Shown here: piece by piece, positions 1-7,607 of the stretch
How positions within the stretch are numbered: position 1 is the first letter of the stretch
Layout: every line of letters starts with the position of its first letter
DNA from: CAG-103 sp963627135
Lineage (GTDB): Bacteria > Bacillota > Clostridia > Oscillospirales > Oscillospiraceae
Assembly: GCA_963627135.1 (NCBI GenBank)
Contig: CAVFZY010000019.1
Location: 1 to 64,000 of the forward strand
Length of the DNA: 64,000 bases
Reading direction: 5' to 3'
Notes under the pieces: generated by a model
What the model was told of the DNA's origin: nothing
Databases searched by the model: none
The model's input: only the letters and a program-made list of their open reading frames with translations
Made by a program: the position numbers and the translations under genes

Positions 1-2
1 CT

Positions 3-1898
3 GCATGCACATCTCTGACCAGCGTGACGATCCCGGACAGCGTGACGAGCATTGGCGATGGCGCTTTCGCTTCGTGTACATCTTTGACCGGTATATGGGT
101 CGCTGAGGGCAACAGTCATTACTCCAGCGATGCATCCGGTGTTCTGTTCAGCAAAGATAAGACAACTTTGGTGCAGTGCCCGGGCACACTTGCGGCATGT
201 ATGATCCCTGACAGCGTGACAAGCATTGTCGGTTACGCTTTCGCTGGTTGCACATCTCTGACAAACGTGACGATCCCGGACAGCGTGACGAGCATTGGTA
301 ATTATGCCTTCTATGGCTGCAAATCTCTGACCAGCGTGGCGATCCCGGACAGTGTGACGAGTATTGGAAGTAACACTTTTTGTTCTTGCAGCTCTCTAAC
401 GAGCGTGGCAATCCCGAACAGTGTGACGAGCATTGGAAGGAACACTTTTTGTTCTTGCAGCTCTCTAACGAGCGTGGCAATCCCGAACAGTGTGACGAGC
501 ATTGGAAGGAACACTTTTTGTTCTTGCAGCTCTCTAACGAGCGTGGCAATCCCGAACAGTGTGACGAGCATTGGAAGGAACACTTTTTGTTCTTGCAGCT
601 CTCTAACGAGCGTGGCAATCCCGAACAGTGTGACGAGCATTGGAAGGAACACTTTTTGTTCTTGCAGCTCTCTAACGAGCGTGGCAATCCCGAACAGTGT
701 GACGAGCATTGGAGAGCGGGCTTTCTCTGCATGCACATCTCTGACCAATGTGTACTATGCCGGGAGCGAGGCGCAATGGAAAGCGATCTCTATTTCTTCC
801 ACTGAAAATGATGACCTTTTGAACGCCAACATCCATTACAATTATGTTTCCCATACCCACAGCTACAAGGATGTTGTCACAGCGCCGACCTGCACGGCCA
901 AGGGCTACACGACGCACACCTGCGCCTGCGGCGACAGCTACGTGGACACTTATGTGGACGCTCTGGGTCACGCATGGGACAACGGCAAAGTGACAAAGGA
1001 GCCGACCGAGACCGAAACCGGTGTGAAGACCTTCACCTGTACCCGCTGCGGAGAGACAAAGACGGAAGTCATTCCGGCTCTGTCGCACAAGCACAGCTAC
1101 ACGGACGTCATCACGGCCCCGACGTGTACGGCCAAGGGCTACACGACCCACACCTGTGCATGCGGCGACAGCTATGTGGACACTTACACAAATGCGCTCG
1201 GCCATGCATGGGACAGCGGCAAGGTAACCAAGCCCGCCACGGTGACGGAGACCGGCATCAAGACCTACACCTGCACCCGCTGCAGCGCGACGAAAACGGA
1301 GACCATTCCGGCCACCGGCTGCCCGAGCGCCGGGTTCACGGACGTTCCGGGTGAAGACAACTGGGCACACGCCGGCATTGATTACTGTGTTGCCAACGGG
1401 CTGATGTCCGGTATCGGGAACAATCTGTTTGCCCCGTCCATGACCACAACGCGCGCGCAGATCGTGCAGATTTTGTATAACCTTGAGGGCGAGCCGAAGG
1501 TCACCAGCAAGACGCCGTTCACCGACCTGACGCAGGACTGGTACAAGGATGCGGTTCTCTGGGCGTACCAGACCGGTGTGGTGGCCGGAACGTCCGGTAC
1601 GACGTTCGAGCCTGACCGACCGGTGACGCGCGAGCAGATCGCGGTCATCCTCATGGGATATGCCGAAAAAGTTCTCGGTGTGACACGCACGTGGACACCC
1701 GCTGACCTGAACGGCTTCCCGGATGCGGCCAGCGTGTCCGACTGGGCGAAGGACGCGATGGCGGATGCGGTCGGGCTGGGCCTGATCTCCGGCGCGACGG
1801 CCGGTGACGGCGCCGCTTACCTCAACCCGCAGGGCAGCGCGACGCGCGAGCAGGTCGCAACGATCCTGATGGAGTTTTGCAAGAACGTAAAGAAGTAA
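3..1898 (+). CDS. LRR (BspA-like) surface protein with SLH anchor, 5' truncated
   Basis: This is the C-terminal part of a secreted surface protein. The reading frame is open to the left edge of the window, so the true start lies outside; the GTG at 24 is an internal repeat codon. Order seen: BspA/LRR_5 leucine-rich repeats (consensus SVAIPNSVTSIG...F..C.SLT, 23 residues each) to about nt 760; two roughly 75-residue Cys-containing modules beginning HSYKDVVTAPTCTAKGYTTH and HSYTDVITAPTCTAKGYTTH (about nt 860-1310); then three S-layer homology domains (about 1330-1890), which normally bind pyruvylated secondary wall polymer. LRR_5 proteins of gut bacteria are usually adhesins, but no ligand can be inferred. 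The central LRRs are nearly identical at DNA level, suggesting recent expansion. It ends at a strong hairpin shared with the convergent gene. Confidence 0.9.
   Translation, partial: ACTSLTSVTIPDSVTSIGDGAFASCTSLTGIWVAEGNSHYSSDASGVLFSKDKTTLVQCPGTLAACMIPDSVTSIVGYAFAGCTSLTNVTIPDSVTSIGNYAFYGCKSLTSVAIPDSVTSIGSNTFCSCSSLTSVAIPNSVTSIGRNTFCSCSSLTSVAIPNSVTSIGRNTFCSCSSLTSVAIPNSVTSIGRNTFCSCSSLTSVAIPNSVTSIGRNTFCSCSSLTSVAIPNSVTSIGERAFSACTSLTNVYYAGSEAQWKAISISSTENDDLLNANIHYNYVSHTHSYKDVVTAPTCTAKGYTTHTCACGDSYVDTYVDALGHAWDNGKVTKEPTETETGVKTFTCTRCGETKTEVIPALSHKHSYTDVITAPTCTAKGYTTHTCACGDSYVDTYTNALGHAWDSGKVTKPATVTETGIKTYTCTRCSATKTETIPATGCPSAGFTDVPGEDNWAHAGIDYCVANGLMSGIGNNLFAPSMTTTRAQIVQILYNLEGEPKVTSKTPFTDLTQDWYKDAVLWAYQTGVVAGTSGTTFEPDRPVTREQIAVILMGYAEKVLGVTRTWTPADLNGFPDAASVSDWAKDAMADAVGLGLISGATAGDGAAYLNPQGSATREQVATILMEFCKNVKK
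333..746 (+). repeat. 69-bp tandem repeat array inside the LRR gene
   Basis: Six consecutive 69-bp (23-codon) units. The four from 402 to 677 are identical as far as can be read; the unit at 333-401 has a few substitutions and the unit at 678-746 diverges after about 711. Because the period is a multiple of three and holds no stop in several frames, long spurious ORFs appear on both strands here. Unit gain or loss would keep the frame and change LRR number. Confidence 0.95.
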
Positions 1899-1912
1899 TT
1901 AACCACATGAAC

Positions 1913-1944
1913 AGCCCCTCAGATCCATTCGGATCTGAGGGGCT
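1913..1944. terminator. Bidirectional terminator between convergent genes
   Basis: Perfect 14-bp stem (1913-1926 with 1931-1944, loop ATTC). It lies between the surface-protein stop and the MerR gene stop and can serve both. The T tract is short. Confidence 0.75.
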
Positions 1945-1956
1945 TTGCATATACAT

Positions 1957-2790
1957 TCACTCCGCGGCCCGGACGGGGATGCGGATCTCGGTCACGAATT
2001 TGTCCGGGTCGTTCGTCAGACCGTAGTCGATCATCGTGATCTCGCGCGAGAAGTCCGCCGGGGCGAGCGCGTGCGCGCGCAGGTAGTCCATCAGGCGCGC
2101 GTACTGCGCCGGAGCCTCGGGGTGACTGCCGCGAAAGCACACGGCGGCGCACGTCATCTCGGGCAGGGTGGTCACGTCGCCGTCGAAGGCGTCCTCGTCA
2201 TCGAGCACGAGAAACGCGCGGTCATACGGCGCAAACTGCCCTGCCAAGAGCCGCTCCGCCGAGAGGCCCACGCCCACCTTGCCGAGGAACACCACGGCCT
2301 CCGCCTGCGAGCGCTCAAGCATGCGGATGGACGGCTCCATGTCGAGAAAGCTGTGCAGCTCGAGCGCGCCGGACATCCACACGATACGGCACGCAGGGCT
2401 GCGCACGAGGCGGATGGCGCCGAGCTCCGCCGTCTGCGCGGCGTGCAGCTGGCGCAGACGGTTGTCGATCTTGCGCTCCACGCGCTGCAGCTCCGCCTGC
2501 TTGCGCACGACGGCGGCCTTCTGCTCGCGCAGCAGCTGCTCGATGCGCCCGACGTCGCGGTTGCGCAGAAAGGCACGGATCTGCCCGAGCGGCATATCCA
2601 GCGCGCGCAGATAGCGGATGGTATTGAGCACCTCAAACTGCCGCGGCCCGTAGTAACGGTAGCCGGTCGCGGGGTCGGTGTATTCCGGCGTGAGCAGGCC
2701 GATGGTCTCATAGTGGCGCAGGCTGCTCACGCTCAGGTGGAACAGCTGCGCCACGTCGCCGATGGAAAAGAGCTCCTGCGTGCGCGCCAT
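1957..2790 (-). CDS. MerR-family regulator with effector-binding domain
   Basis: 277 aa. The N-terminal winged helix (FSIGDVAQLFHLSVSSLRHY... with the GLL..E.TGYRYY wing) is a typical MerR domain, followed by the long dimerisation helix (about residues 75-120) and a C-terminal half of the size of the BmrR/BltR-type drug-sensing domain. It starts one base after the stop of the upstream MATE gene, so the two are co-transcribed; its Shine-Dalgarno (GGAGGGG) lies in the MATE C-terminus. By analogy with BmrR it should activate the MATE promoter when it binds a toxic compound, acting on the 19-bp-spaced promoter at 4169-4199. The inducer is unknown. Confidence 0.88.
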   Translation of the reverse strand: MARTQELFSIGDVAQLFHLSVSSLRHYETIGLLTPEYTDPATGYRYYGPRQFEVLNTIRYLRALDMPLGQIRAFLRNRDVGRIEQLLREQKAAVVRKQAELQRVERKIDNRLRQLHAAQTAELGAIRLVRSPACRIVWMSGALELHSFLDMEPSIRMLERSQAEAVVFLGKVGVGLSAERLLAGQFAPYDRAFLVLDDEDAFDGDVTTLPEMTCAAVCFRGSHPEAPAQYARLMDYLRAHALAPADFSREITMIDYGLTNDPDKFVTEIRIPVRAAE

Positions 2791-2791
2791 G

Positions 2792-4138
2792 TCACCCCTC
2801 CTCCGGCACGAGCCGGCCGTGCCGCCGCAGCACCAGAAACGCGATCACGCAGATGATGACCGACAGCAGCGAGCCCGCCGCCGTGGCCAGACCCATGGGC
2901 AGCAGCGTCGTGGGGAACCACTTGCTCGTCAGGTAAGCGCCCGGCACGCGCACGAGCACAACGGCTGTGATGTTGTGCAGAAACGACAGCTCCGAGCGGC
3001 CGATGGCGCAGAAATACCCGCTGAAGCAAAAGTGCAGCCCGGCGAGGCAGCAGTCGAGAATATACCCGCGCAGGTACTGCCCGCCCGCGGCAGAGACGGC
3101 CGCGTCGTCCGTAAACAGGCCCACGACGGGCGCGGCCACGAACTGGATGACGACCGAGATGATCACGCCGAAGCCGAACGCGATGGCGATGGCGTACCAC
3201 AGCGTCTGCAGCGCGCGGCGGGGCTTGCCCGCGCCGATGTTCTGCGCGCCGAGGGCCGACACCGTCGAGAGCATGGACGACGGCACGAGGAACAAAAAGC
3301 TGATGATCTTCTCCACGATGCCGACGGCGGCGGCGTCCGTGAGGCCGCGGCGGTTGGCGATGACGGTGATGAACAAAAACGCGATCTGGATCAGCCCGTC
3401 CTGCAGCGCGACCGGCACGCCGATGCGCAGGATGCGCCCCATGACCGCCCGCTGCGGGCGAAAATCGCCCCGCGTGAGGGCGATGCCGTCCCGCTCCCTG
3501 CGGATGACGAGCAGCGACACGACCACGCTGACCGCCTGCGCAAGCGTGGTGCCGAGCGCGGCGCCCGCCGGGCCCATGTGCAGCGCGCCCATGAACAGGT
3601 AGTCGAGCGCGATGTTTACAGCGCAGGCGATGGCGATGAAATACATCGGGCGCTTCGAGTCGCCCAGGCCCCGGAAGATGGACGCGATAATGTTGTACGC
3701 CGTGATCAGCGGCACGCCGAGAAAGCAGATGCGCAGATAGGCGACCGTGCCGGGCACAGCCTCGGCCGGGGTGGACATGACTGCCGCGATCGGCCGCGCG
3801 AGCGCGAGCAGCAGCCCCGTCACCACGACGCTCAGCGCCAGAAACAGCGTCGTCGTGTTGCCGATGTAGCCCGCCGCGCCCCGGCGGTCACGCGCGCCGA
3901 CGGCCTGGCCGATCGTGACCGTCGCGCCCATGGCGAGGCCGACGATCATGACCGTGAGCATGTGCATGACCTGACTGCCGATGGCCACGGCCGTCGTGCC
4001 GGCCACACCCTCATACTGGCCGATGATGAACAGGTCGGCCATGCCGTAGAGCGTCTGCAGGAAATATGAGAGCAGATACGGCAGCGAAAAGCGCACGATG
4101 TTGCCAAAAACGCTGCCGGTCGTGAGATTTTTCTCCAT
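2792..4138 (-). CDS. MATE-family efflux transporter
   Basis: 448 aa, 12 predicted membrane segments, with the conserved MATE opening (TGSVFGNIVRFSLPYLLSYFLQTLYGMADLFIIGQ). The family exports cationic drugs or metabolites using Na+ or H+ gradients. First gene of a two-gene operon with the MerR regulator; GGGGG Shine-Dalgarno ahead of the ATG. The promoter upstream has MerR-type geometry, so expression is likely inducible by the transported compound. Confidence 0.92.
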   Translation of the reverse strand: MEKNLTTGSVFGNIVRFSLPYLLSYFLQTLYGMADLFIIGQYEGVAGTTAVAIGSQVMHMLTVMIVGLAMGATVTIGQAVGARDRRGAAGYIGNTTTLFLALSVVVTGLLLALARPIAAVMSTPAEAVPGTVAYLRICFLGVPLITAYNIIASIFRGLGDSKRPMYFIAIACAVNIALDYLFMGALHMGPAGAALGTTLAQAVSVVVSLLVIRRERDGIALTRGDFRPQRAVMGRILRIGVPVALQDGLIQIAFLFITVIANRRGLTDAAAVGIVEKIISFLFLVPSSMLSTVSALGAQNIGAGKPRRALQTLWYAIAIAFGFGVIISVVIQFVAAPVVGLFTDDAAVSAAGGQYLRGYILDCCLAGLHFCFSGYFCAIGRSELSFLHNITAVVLVRVPGAYLTSKWFPTTLLPMGLATAAGSLLSVIICVIAFLVLRRHGRLVPEEG

Positions 4139-4168
4139 GGTATTTGCCCCCTTACGTGGAATACTGTC

Positions 4169-4199
4169 ATTCTAAACTCTATAACGGTTATAGAGTCAA
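4169..4199 (-). promoter_or_regulatory. MerR-type promoter (19-bp spacer) with operator
   Basis: On the minus strand TTGACT (4194-4199) and TAGAAT (4169-4174) are separated by 19 bp instead of 17, and a 21-bp palindrome with 10-bp arms (4176-4196) fills the spacer. This is the exact geometry of MerR-activated promoters such as B. subtilis bmr. It drives the MATE-MerR operon. Confidence 0.9.
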
Positions 4200-4209
4200 G
4201 GTTTTCTTT

Positions 4210-4239
4210 CGCCCCGGCGCAAAAAATTTCGCCGGGGCG
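4210..4239. terminator. Probable terminator
   Basis: 10-bp GC stem (4210-4219 with 4230-4239). The T run (4241-4247) is on the plus-strand side. The GNAT gene ending at 4247 is on the minus strand, where only an A/T-rich stretch follows, so efficiency in that direction is uncertain. Confidence 0.5.
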
Positions 4240-4246
4240 GATTTTT

Positions 4247-4735
4247 TCAGAACGTCAGGCGCATCTGATACCAGACGACGCCGCCATGGGTAGATTCCGA
4301 CACGCCCTCGCTCACGAAGCCAAACTTCGCGTAGTAGTGCACGAGCCGGTCCTTGCATGTGAGCACGAGTCCGCGGCGGCCCTGCGCGCGCGCATCGGCG
4401 ATGGCGCGCTCGATGAGCTGCCCCGCATAGCCGTGCCGGCGGTAGTCGGGCAGCGTGTTCACGCCGAAGATCATCTGCCACGCGCCGTGCCCATCGTGCA
4501 GGGATGCGTCCGCGTAGAGATCGTCCGTGAGATCGGCGCGGTCGGTGACCATGCCGTCCACGAACGCGATGAGCGTGCCGCCGTCAAACATCAGCCAGAA
4601 GTGGTCGCCGTAGTGCGCCAGCCGGCCTGCGAGCTCTTCCCGCGTCGCGGCCTCCGCCGCCGGAAAGCATGCCGCCTCCACCGCCGCCACGGCATCGAGA
4701 TCGGCGAGCGTCGCCGTGCGAATGATCCTATCCAT
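4247..4735 (-). CDS. GNAT-family N-acetyltransferase
   Basis: 162 aa. GNAT fold with the acetyl-CoA-binding segment around DYRRHGYAGQLIERAIADAR and the C-terminal VHYYAKFGF strand. Start chosen at 4735, where GGAGGT stands 7 nt upstream; the frame is open further upstream but overlaps the HAD gene. Only two bases separate it from the preceding HAD stop, so it is translationally linked. Substrate unknown; the YYAKFGF ending resembles small-molecule or amine acetyltransferases. Confidence 0.85.
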   Translation of the reverse strand: MDRIIRTATLADLDAVAAVEAACFPAAEAATREELAGRLAHYGDHFWLMFDGGTLIAFVDGMVTDRADLTDDLYADASLHDGHGAWQMIFGVNTLPDYRRHGYAGQLIERAIADARAQGRRGLVLTCKDRLVHYYAKFGFVSEGVSESTHGGVVWYQMRLTF

Positions 4736-4737
4736 CG

Positions 4738-5403
4738 TTATACCTCCGTTTCGTCCAGCAGCAGCGCACTGAGCTCCGCCACCGTGCGGCAGTAGTGCGG
4801 GCAGATGCGCTGCATCGTTTCGATGATGTGCGGCACGGTGTGCGTCCACCCCGCCGCGATGAAGTCCACGCCCGCGCGGTCAGCCATGTCCTTGCCGGGC
4901 TTGAGATCGTCGATGATCACGAGCTGCTCCGACCGCAGGCCGAGCTCCCGCTCGATCTGGTAAATGGGCCACGGCGCGGGCTTGCGCCGCTCGGGGTCAG
5001 CGTCCCAGCCGTAGATGCGCTCCGGCGTGGGCAGGTCGTGCGCGCGGTAGTCGCGCAGGATGTTTTCCGGCACGGAATGGCTCACGACGCAGATGTGCCC
5101 GCCCGCGGCATGAAACCGCTGCAGCAGGTCCTGCATGCCGGGGAACGTGTCAGGCACGTGCGTGCGCACATAGTCCAGCCACGTCTGGTACTGGATGTCC
5201 ATTTCGCTGTCGGAAAAGCCCAGAATGTCGCTGCACAGGGCGCCGAAGCCCGGCTCGAACGAGTAGGAAAAAAAGTCGTCGAGCGTCATGTGCACGTCTG
5301 GCCGCAGCTTCTGCAGCGTCTGCACGAAGGCCGGGTAATTGATGGTCGCGGTGCTGTTGACGACCGTGTCGTCGTGGTCGAGCACCAGGCACTGGTAGCG
5401 CAT
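4738..5403 (-). CDS. HAD-superfamily hydrolase
   Basis: 221 aa. HAD motif I is seen as LDHDDTVVN, with cap domain inserted after it, motif II around VVSHS, and motif III/IV as KPAPWP and IIDDLKPG. The predicted activity is a phosphatase/phosphoglycolate-phosphatase-like reaction; substrate unknown. Start at 5403 is supported by AGGAGG 8 nt upstream; a longer in-frame start at 5433 lacks this. First gene of a pair with the GNAT gene. Confidence 0.85.
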   Translation of the reverse strand: MRYQCLVLDHDDTVVNSTATINYPAFVQTLQKLRPDVHMTLDDFFSYSFEPGFGALCSDILGFSDSEMDIQYQTWLDYVRTHVPDTFPGMQDLLQRFHAAGGHICVVSHSVPENILRDYRAHDLPTPERIYGWDADPERRKPAPWPIYQIERELGLRSEQLVIIDDLKPGKDMADRAGVDFIAAGWTHTVPHIIETMQRICPHYCRTVAELSALLLDETEV

Positions 5404-5481
5404 GCGTGCCGCCTCCTTCTCTTTGCATTGCACAGCATTTTACCACGAACCCCGGCGGAATGCCACCACCGGGCGCAAAAA

Positions 5482-5512
5482 CGCCCGGACGAAGTTTTTC
5501 CCCGTCCGGGCG
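5482..5512 (-). terminator. Rho-independent terminator of the TraX-like gene
   Basis: On the minus strand a perfect 10-bp stem (5503-5512 with 5482-5491) is followed directly by TTTTT (5477-5481). Confidence 0.85.
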
Positions 5513-5534
5513 GATGCCGTTGTGCACATTGCCG

Positions 5535-6296
5535 TCAGAAGCTGCCGGCGGCGGTGGACGCCCCCGCGCCCCAGAGCAGAATGCGCAGCACGCCGATGAG
5601 CGCGAGGTGCGCGGGATAATAGACGTAAAAGAGCTTGCCCATGCCGCGCCATTTGCCCCGCGTGCCGTCATAGCACCGCAGCAGCGGGATGGCGAGGCAG
5701 GTGCCGAGCTGCACGAGCGCGTATACCTTATCTATAAAGAAGAAATACACGAGCGCGTACACGGCCGACCACACCATGAGCCAGCACATCTGCTTGCGGA
5801 AGTCCCCGCGCGCCTGCCCCATGAACAGGATCGCCATCGCGGCCACGCAGCTCCAGTCCGACGGGAACGTGATGGCGCAGATCACAAACGTCAGTGCGAT
5901 CTTGACCCAGTTTTTGATCCGCGCATCGTCGTGGATGACGAGCAGCACAAGGCCCAACGCGAGCGACCACACGACGCCCGTCTGGTTAAATGGCCCGGTG
6001 GACAGCGGCACGAACGGGATACCGAAGCAAAAGTCATACGCAAAGTGCGAGACGACCGCGAGCGCGAACAGGCGCGCTGCGTACTTCTTCACGTCGTGCG
6101 TGTAGTGGTAGCCCTCGACGATGAAAAACCACATGATCGGCGCTGTCACGCGGCCGAGCAGGTGGCACACGAGCACCCACCAGTCGGTGGCGTAGCCGGG
6201 CCAGAGCGTCCACGTGAGGTGGTCGAGCGTCATGGCGAGGATGGCGATGCCCTTGAGCGCGTTGCCGCTCAGGGCCGGTCTGCAGGTCTGGAGCAT
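5535..6296 (-). CDS. TraX-family membrane protein
   Basis: 253 aa, multispanning. N-terminal LSGNALKGIAILAMTLDHL and the regular hydrophobic segments match the TraX family (named for the F-pilin acetylase but widespread in Firmicutes chromosomes as likely acyltransferases). Start chosen at 6296 with AGGAGG 8 nt upstream; about 100 further codons are open upstream but show no coding character. Stands alone between its own terminator and the DtxR-type regulator. Function in this host unknown. Confidence 0.82.
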   Translation of the reverse strand: MLQTCRPALSGNALKGIAILAMTLDHLTWTLWPGYATDWWVLVCHLLGRVTAPIMWFFIVEGYHYTHDVKKYAARLFALAVVSHFAYDFCFGIPFVPLSTGPFNQTGVVWSLALGLVLLVIHDDARIKNWVKIALTFVICAITFPSDWSCVAAMAILFMGQARGDFRKQMCWLMVWSAVYALVYFFFIDKVYALVQLGTCLAIPLLRCYDGTRGKWRGMGKLFYVYYPAHLALIGVLRILLWGAGASTAAGSF

Positions 6297-6432
6297 GGGG
6301 GAGGCCTCCTGAAAAATGGATTTTCTTTTTTTAGCATAGCAAATCCGCCCCGCCGCGTCAATGCCGGCGGCGCCAAACGAAACCGCCCGCAGCAGTCCAT
6401 ACTGCTGCGGGCTGAAATGTCCGGATGTGCTT

Positions 6433-6858
6433 TCATTTCTTGTTGATCCCGGCCGTCTCGCCGAGGCCCGTGTCGTCCTCCCCAAGGATGCCGAGCTTGC
6501 CGATGGCGTGGCGGCAGAGCGCCGTGTACGTCTGCTCGCTGATGTCGTGCTCCATCTTGCAGGCATCCTCCTCGGCGGTCTTAGCGTCGACACCGAGCTC
6601 CATGAGAAACTTCGTCAGCGTGTGGTGCCGGTCGAGCATGCGCGCGGCAATGTCCATGCCGCTCGGCGTGAGCGTGATGAGCCCGTCGCGGTCCATCGTG
6701 ATGTAGCCGTTTTCGCGCAGGCGCTTGGTCGTGTAGGTCACGCTCGGCTTCGTGACACCGAGCTGCTCCGCGATGTCGATCGAACGGATGTAACCGTGTT
6801 TCTGCTGCATCATCAGCATTGCCTCCAGATAGTCTTCCGCGGCTCTCAAGATCTGCAT
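6433..6858 (-). CDS. DtxR/MntR-family metal-dependent regulator
   Basis: 141 aa. N-terminal winged helix (AAEDYLEAMLMM...SIDIAEQLGVTKPSVTYTTKRLRENGYI) and metal-binding/dimerisation helix (MLDRHHTLTKFLMELGV..... EHDISEQTYTAL) are those of DtxR-type repressors. It is divergent from feoA-feoA-feoB, so an iron-responsive repressor of ferrous iron uptake is the natural reading, although sequence alone does not separate Fe from Mn specificity. ATG at 6858 fits the usual family start; a TTG nine codons upstream is possible. Confidence 0.88.
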   Translation of the reverse strand: MQILRAAEDYLEAMLMMQQKHGYIRSIDIAEQLGVTKPSVTYTTKRLRENGYITMDRDGLITLTPSGMDIAARMLDRHHTLTKFLMELGVDAKTAEEDACKMEHDISEQTYTALCRHAIGKLGILGEDDTGLGETAGINKK

Positions 6859-6895
6859 AGCGGATTCCACCAACCTTTTCGTCAAATTGTTTTTA

Positions 6896-7060
6896 GGTTA
6901 GCACACTTTAACCAAAAATGCAAGCGATGCAAAAATTTTTACAATTCCCTCTTGACATGCGCTATTAGATAGATTAAACTTTAGCAAGGTTAGGGAAGTT
7001 TAACTTATGTTAAACAAAGATAACCGTTCTTTTTTCATTCAAGGTTAGCACGCTCTAACC
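6896..7060. promoter_or_regulatory. feo control region with three GGTTA-N8-TAAC sites
   Basis: Three copies of GGTTA-N8-TAAC(C/T): 6896-6913, 6988-7005 and 7043-7060. The outer two share a nearly identical core (GGTTAGCAC.CT.TAACC). A perfect 7-4-7 inverted repeat GTTTAAC/GTTAAAC lies at 6998-7015. A promoter for the feo genes fits TTGACA (6952-6957), 17 bp, TAAACT (6975-6980), so the middle site falls on the transcription start. Likely targets of the adjacent DtxR-type protein. Confidence 0.75.
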
Positions 7061-7081
7061 GTTACCAGTGGAGGGATATCT

Positions 7082-7294
7082 ATGATGCCGCTGAATCTCG
7101 CCAACGTCGGCGAGGAGACACTGATTCTGAAAGTCGGCGGGAACCCGGAGACCAGAAAGCATTTAGAAGATCTGGGTTTCGTCCCCGGCGGGACGGCCAC
7201 GGTCGTATCGGCGATCGGCGGGAACCTGATCGTGAAGGTCAAAGAATCCCGCGTTGCCATCAGCGATGAAATGGCACGCAAAATCATGATTTAA
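7082..7294 (+). CDS. feoA: FeoA-family protein (first copy)
   Basis: 70 aa, SH3-like FeoA domain (LANVGEETLILKVGGNPETRKHLEDLGFVPGG...). Small cytosolic partner thought to modulate FeoB. Preceded by GGAGGG. ATG ATG at the start leaves a one-codon ambiguity. First gene of the feo operon; 13 nt upstream of a second FeoA. Confidence 0.92.
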   Translation: MMPLNLANVGEETLILKVGGNPETRKHLEDLGFVPGGTATVVSAIGGNLIVKVKESRVAISDEMARKIMI

Positions 7295-7307
7295 GGGAGG
7301 AAGCACG

Positions 7308-7532
7308 ATGAAAACGCTGCGAGAAGCCAAGATCGGCGAAACGGTCAAGGTGGTGAAGCTGCATGGTGAGGGCGCCATCAAGCGCCGCATCATGGACATG
7401 GGCATCACGAAGGGCACCGAGGTGTATGTGCGCAAGGTCGCGCCACTCGGTGATCCGGTGGAAGTCACGGTCCGCGGCTACGAGCTGAGCCTGCGCAAGG
7501 CTGACGCCGAGATGATCGAGATCCAGGCATAA
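7308..7532 (+). CDS. feoA: FeoA-family protein (second copy)
   Basis: 74 aa FeoA domain, more canonical than the first (IGETVKVVKLHGEGAIKRRIMDMGITKGTEVYV). GGGAGGA Shine-Dalgarno. Two tandem FeoA copies before FeoB are common in Clostridia; the division of labour between them is not known. Confidence 0.93.
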   Translation: MKTLREAKIGETVKVVKLHGEGAIKRRIMDMGITKGTEVYVRKVAPLGDPVEVTVRGYELSLRKADAEMIEIQA

Positions 7533-7607
7533 TCATCCGTAAGCAAAATTTATTACATAAGGTAGGATCCCCCAAAACAGAGGAGAATATCGCAAAGGAG
7601 CATCCGA

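Noticed and set aside
333..746. Tandem repeats as a possible CRISPR array
   Set aside because: Units are contiguous 69-mers without variable spacers and encode LRRs in frame.
148..805. Long ORFs on the opposite strand and in other frames over the LRR repeats
   Set aside because: They are a by-product of a 69-bp period without stops; no ribosome-binding site or protein family.
4201..4250. Hairpin at 4210-4239 as an additional MerR site
   Set aside because: It is unrelated in sequence to the palindrome at 4176-4196 and looks like a terminator stem.
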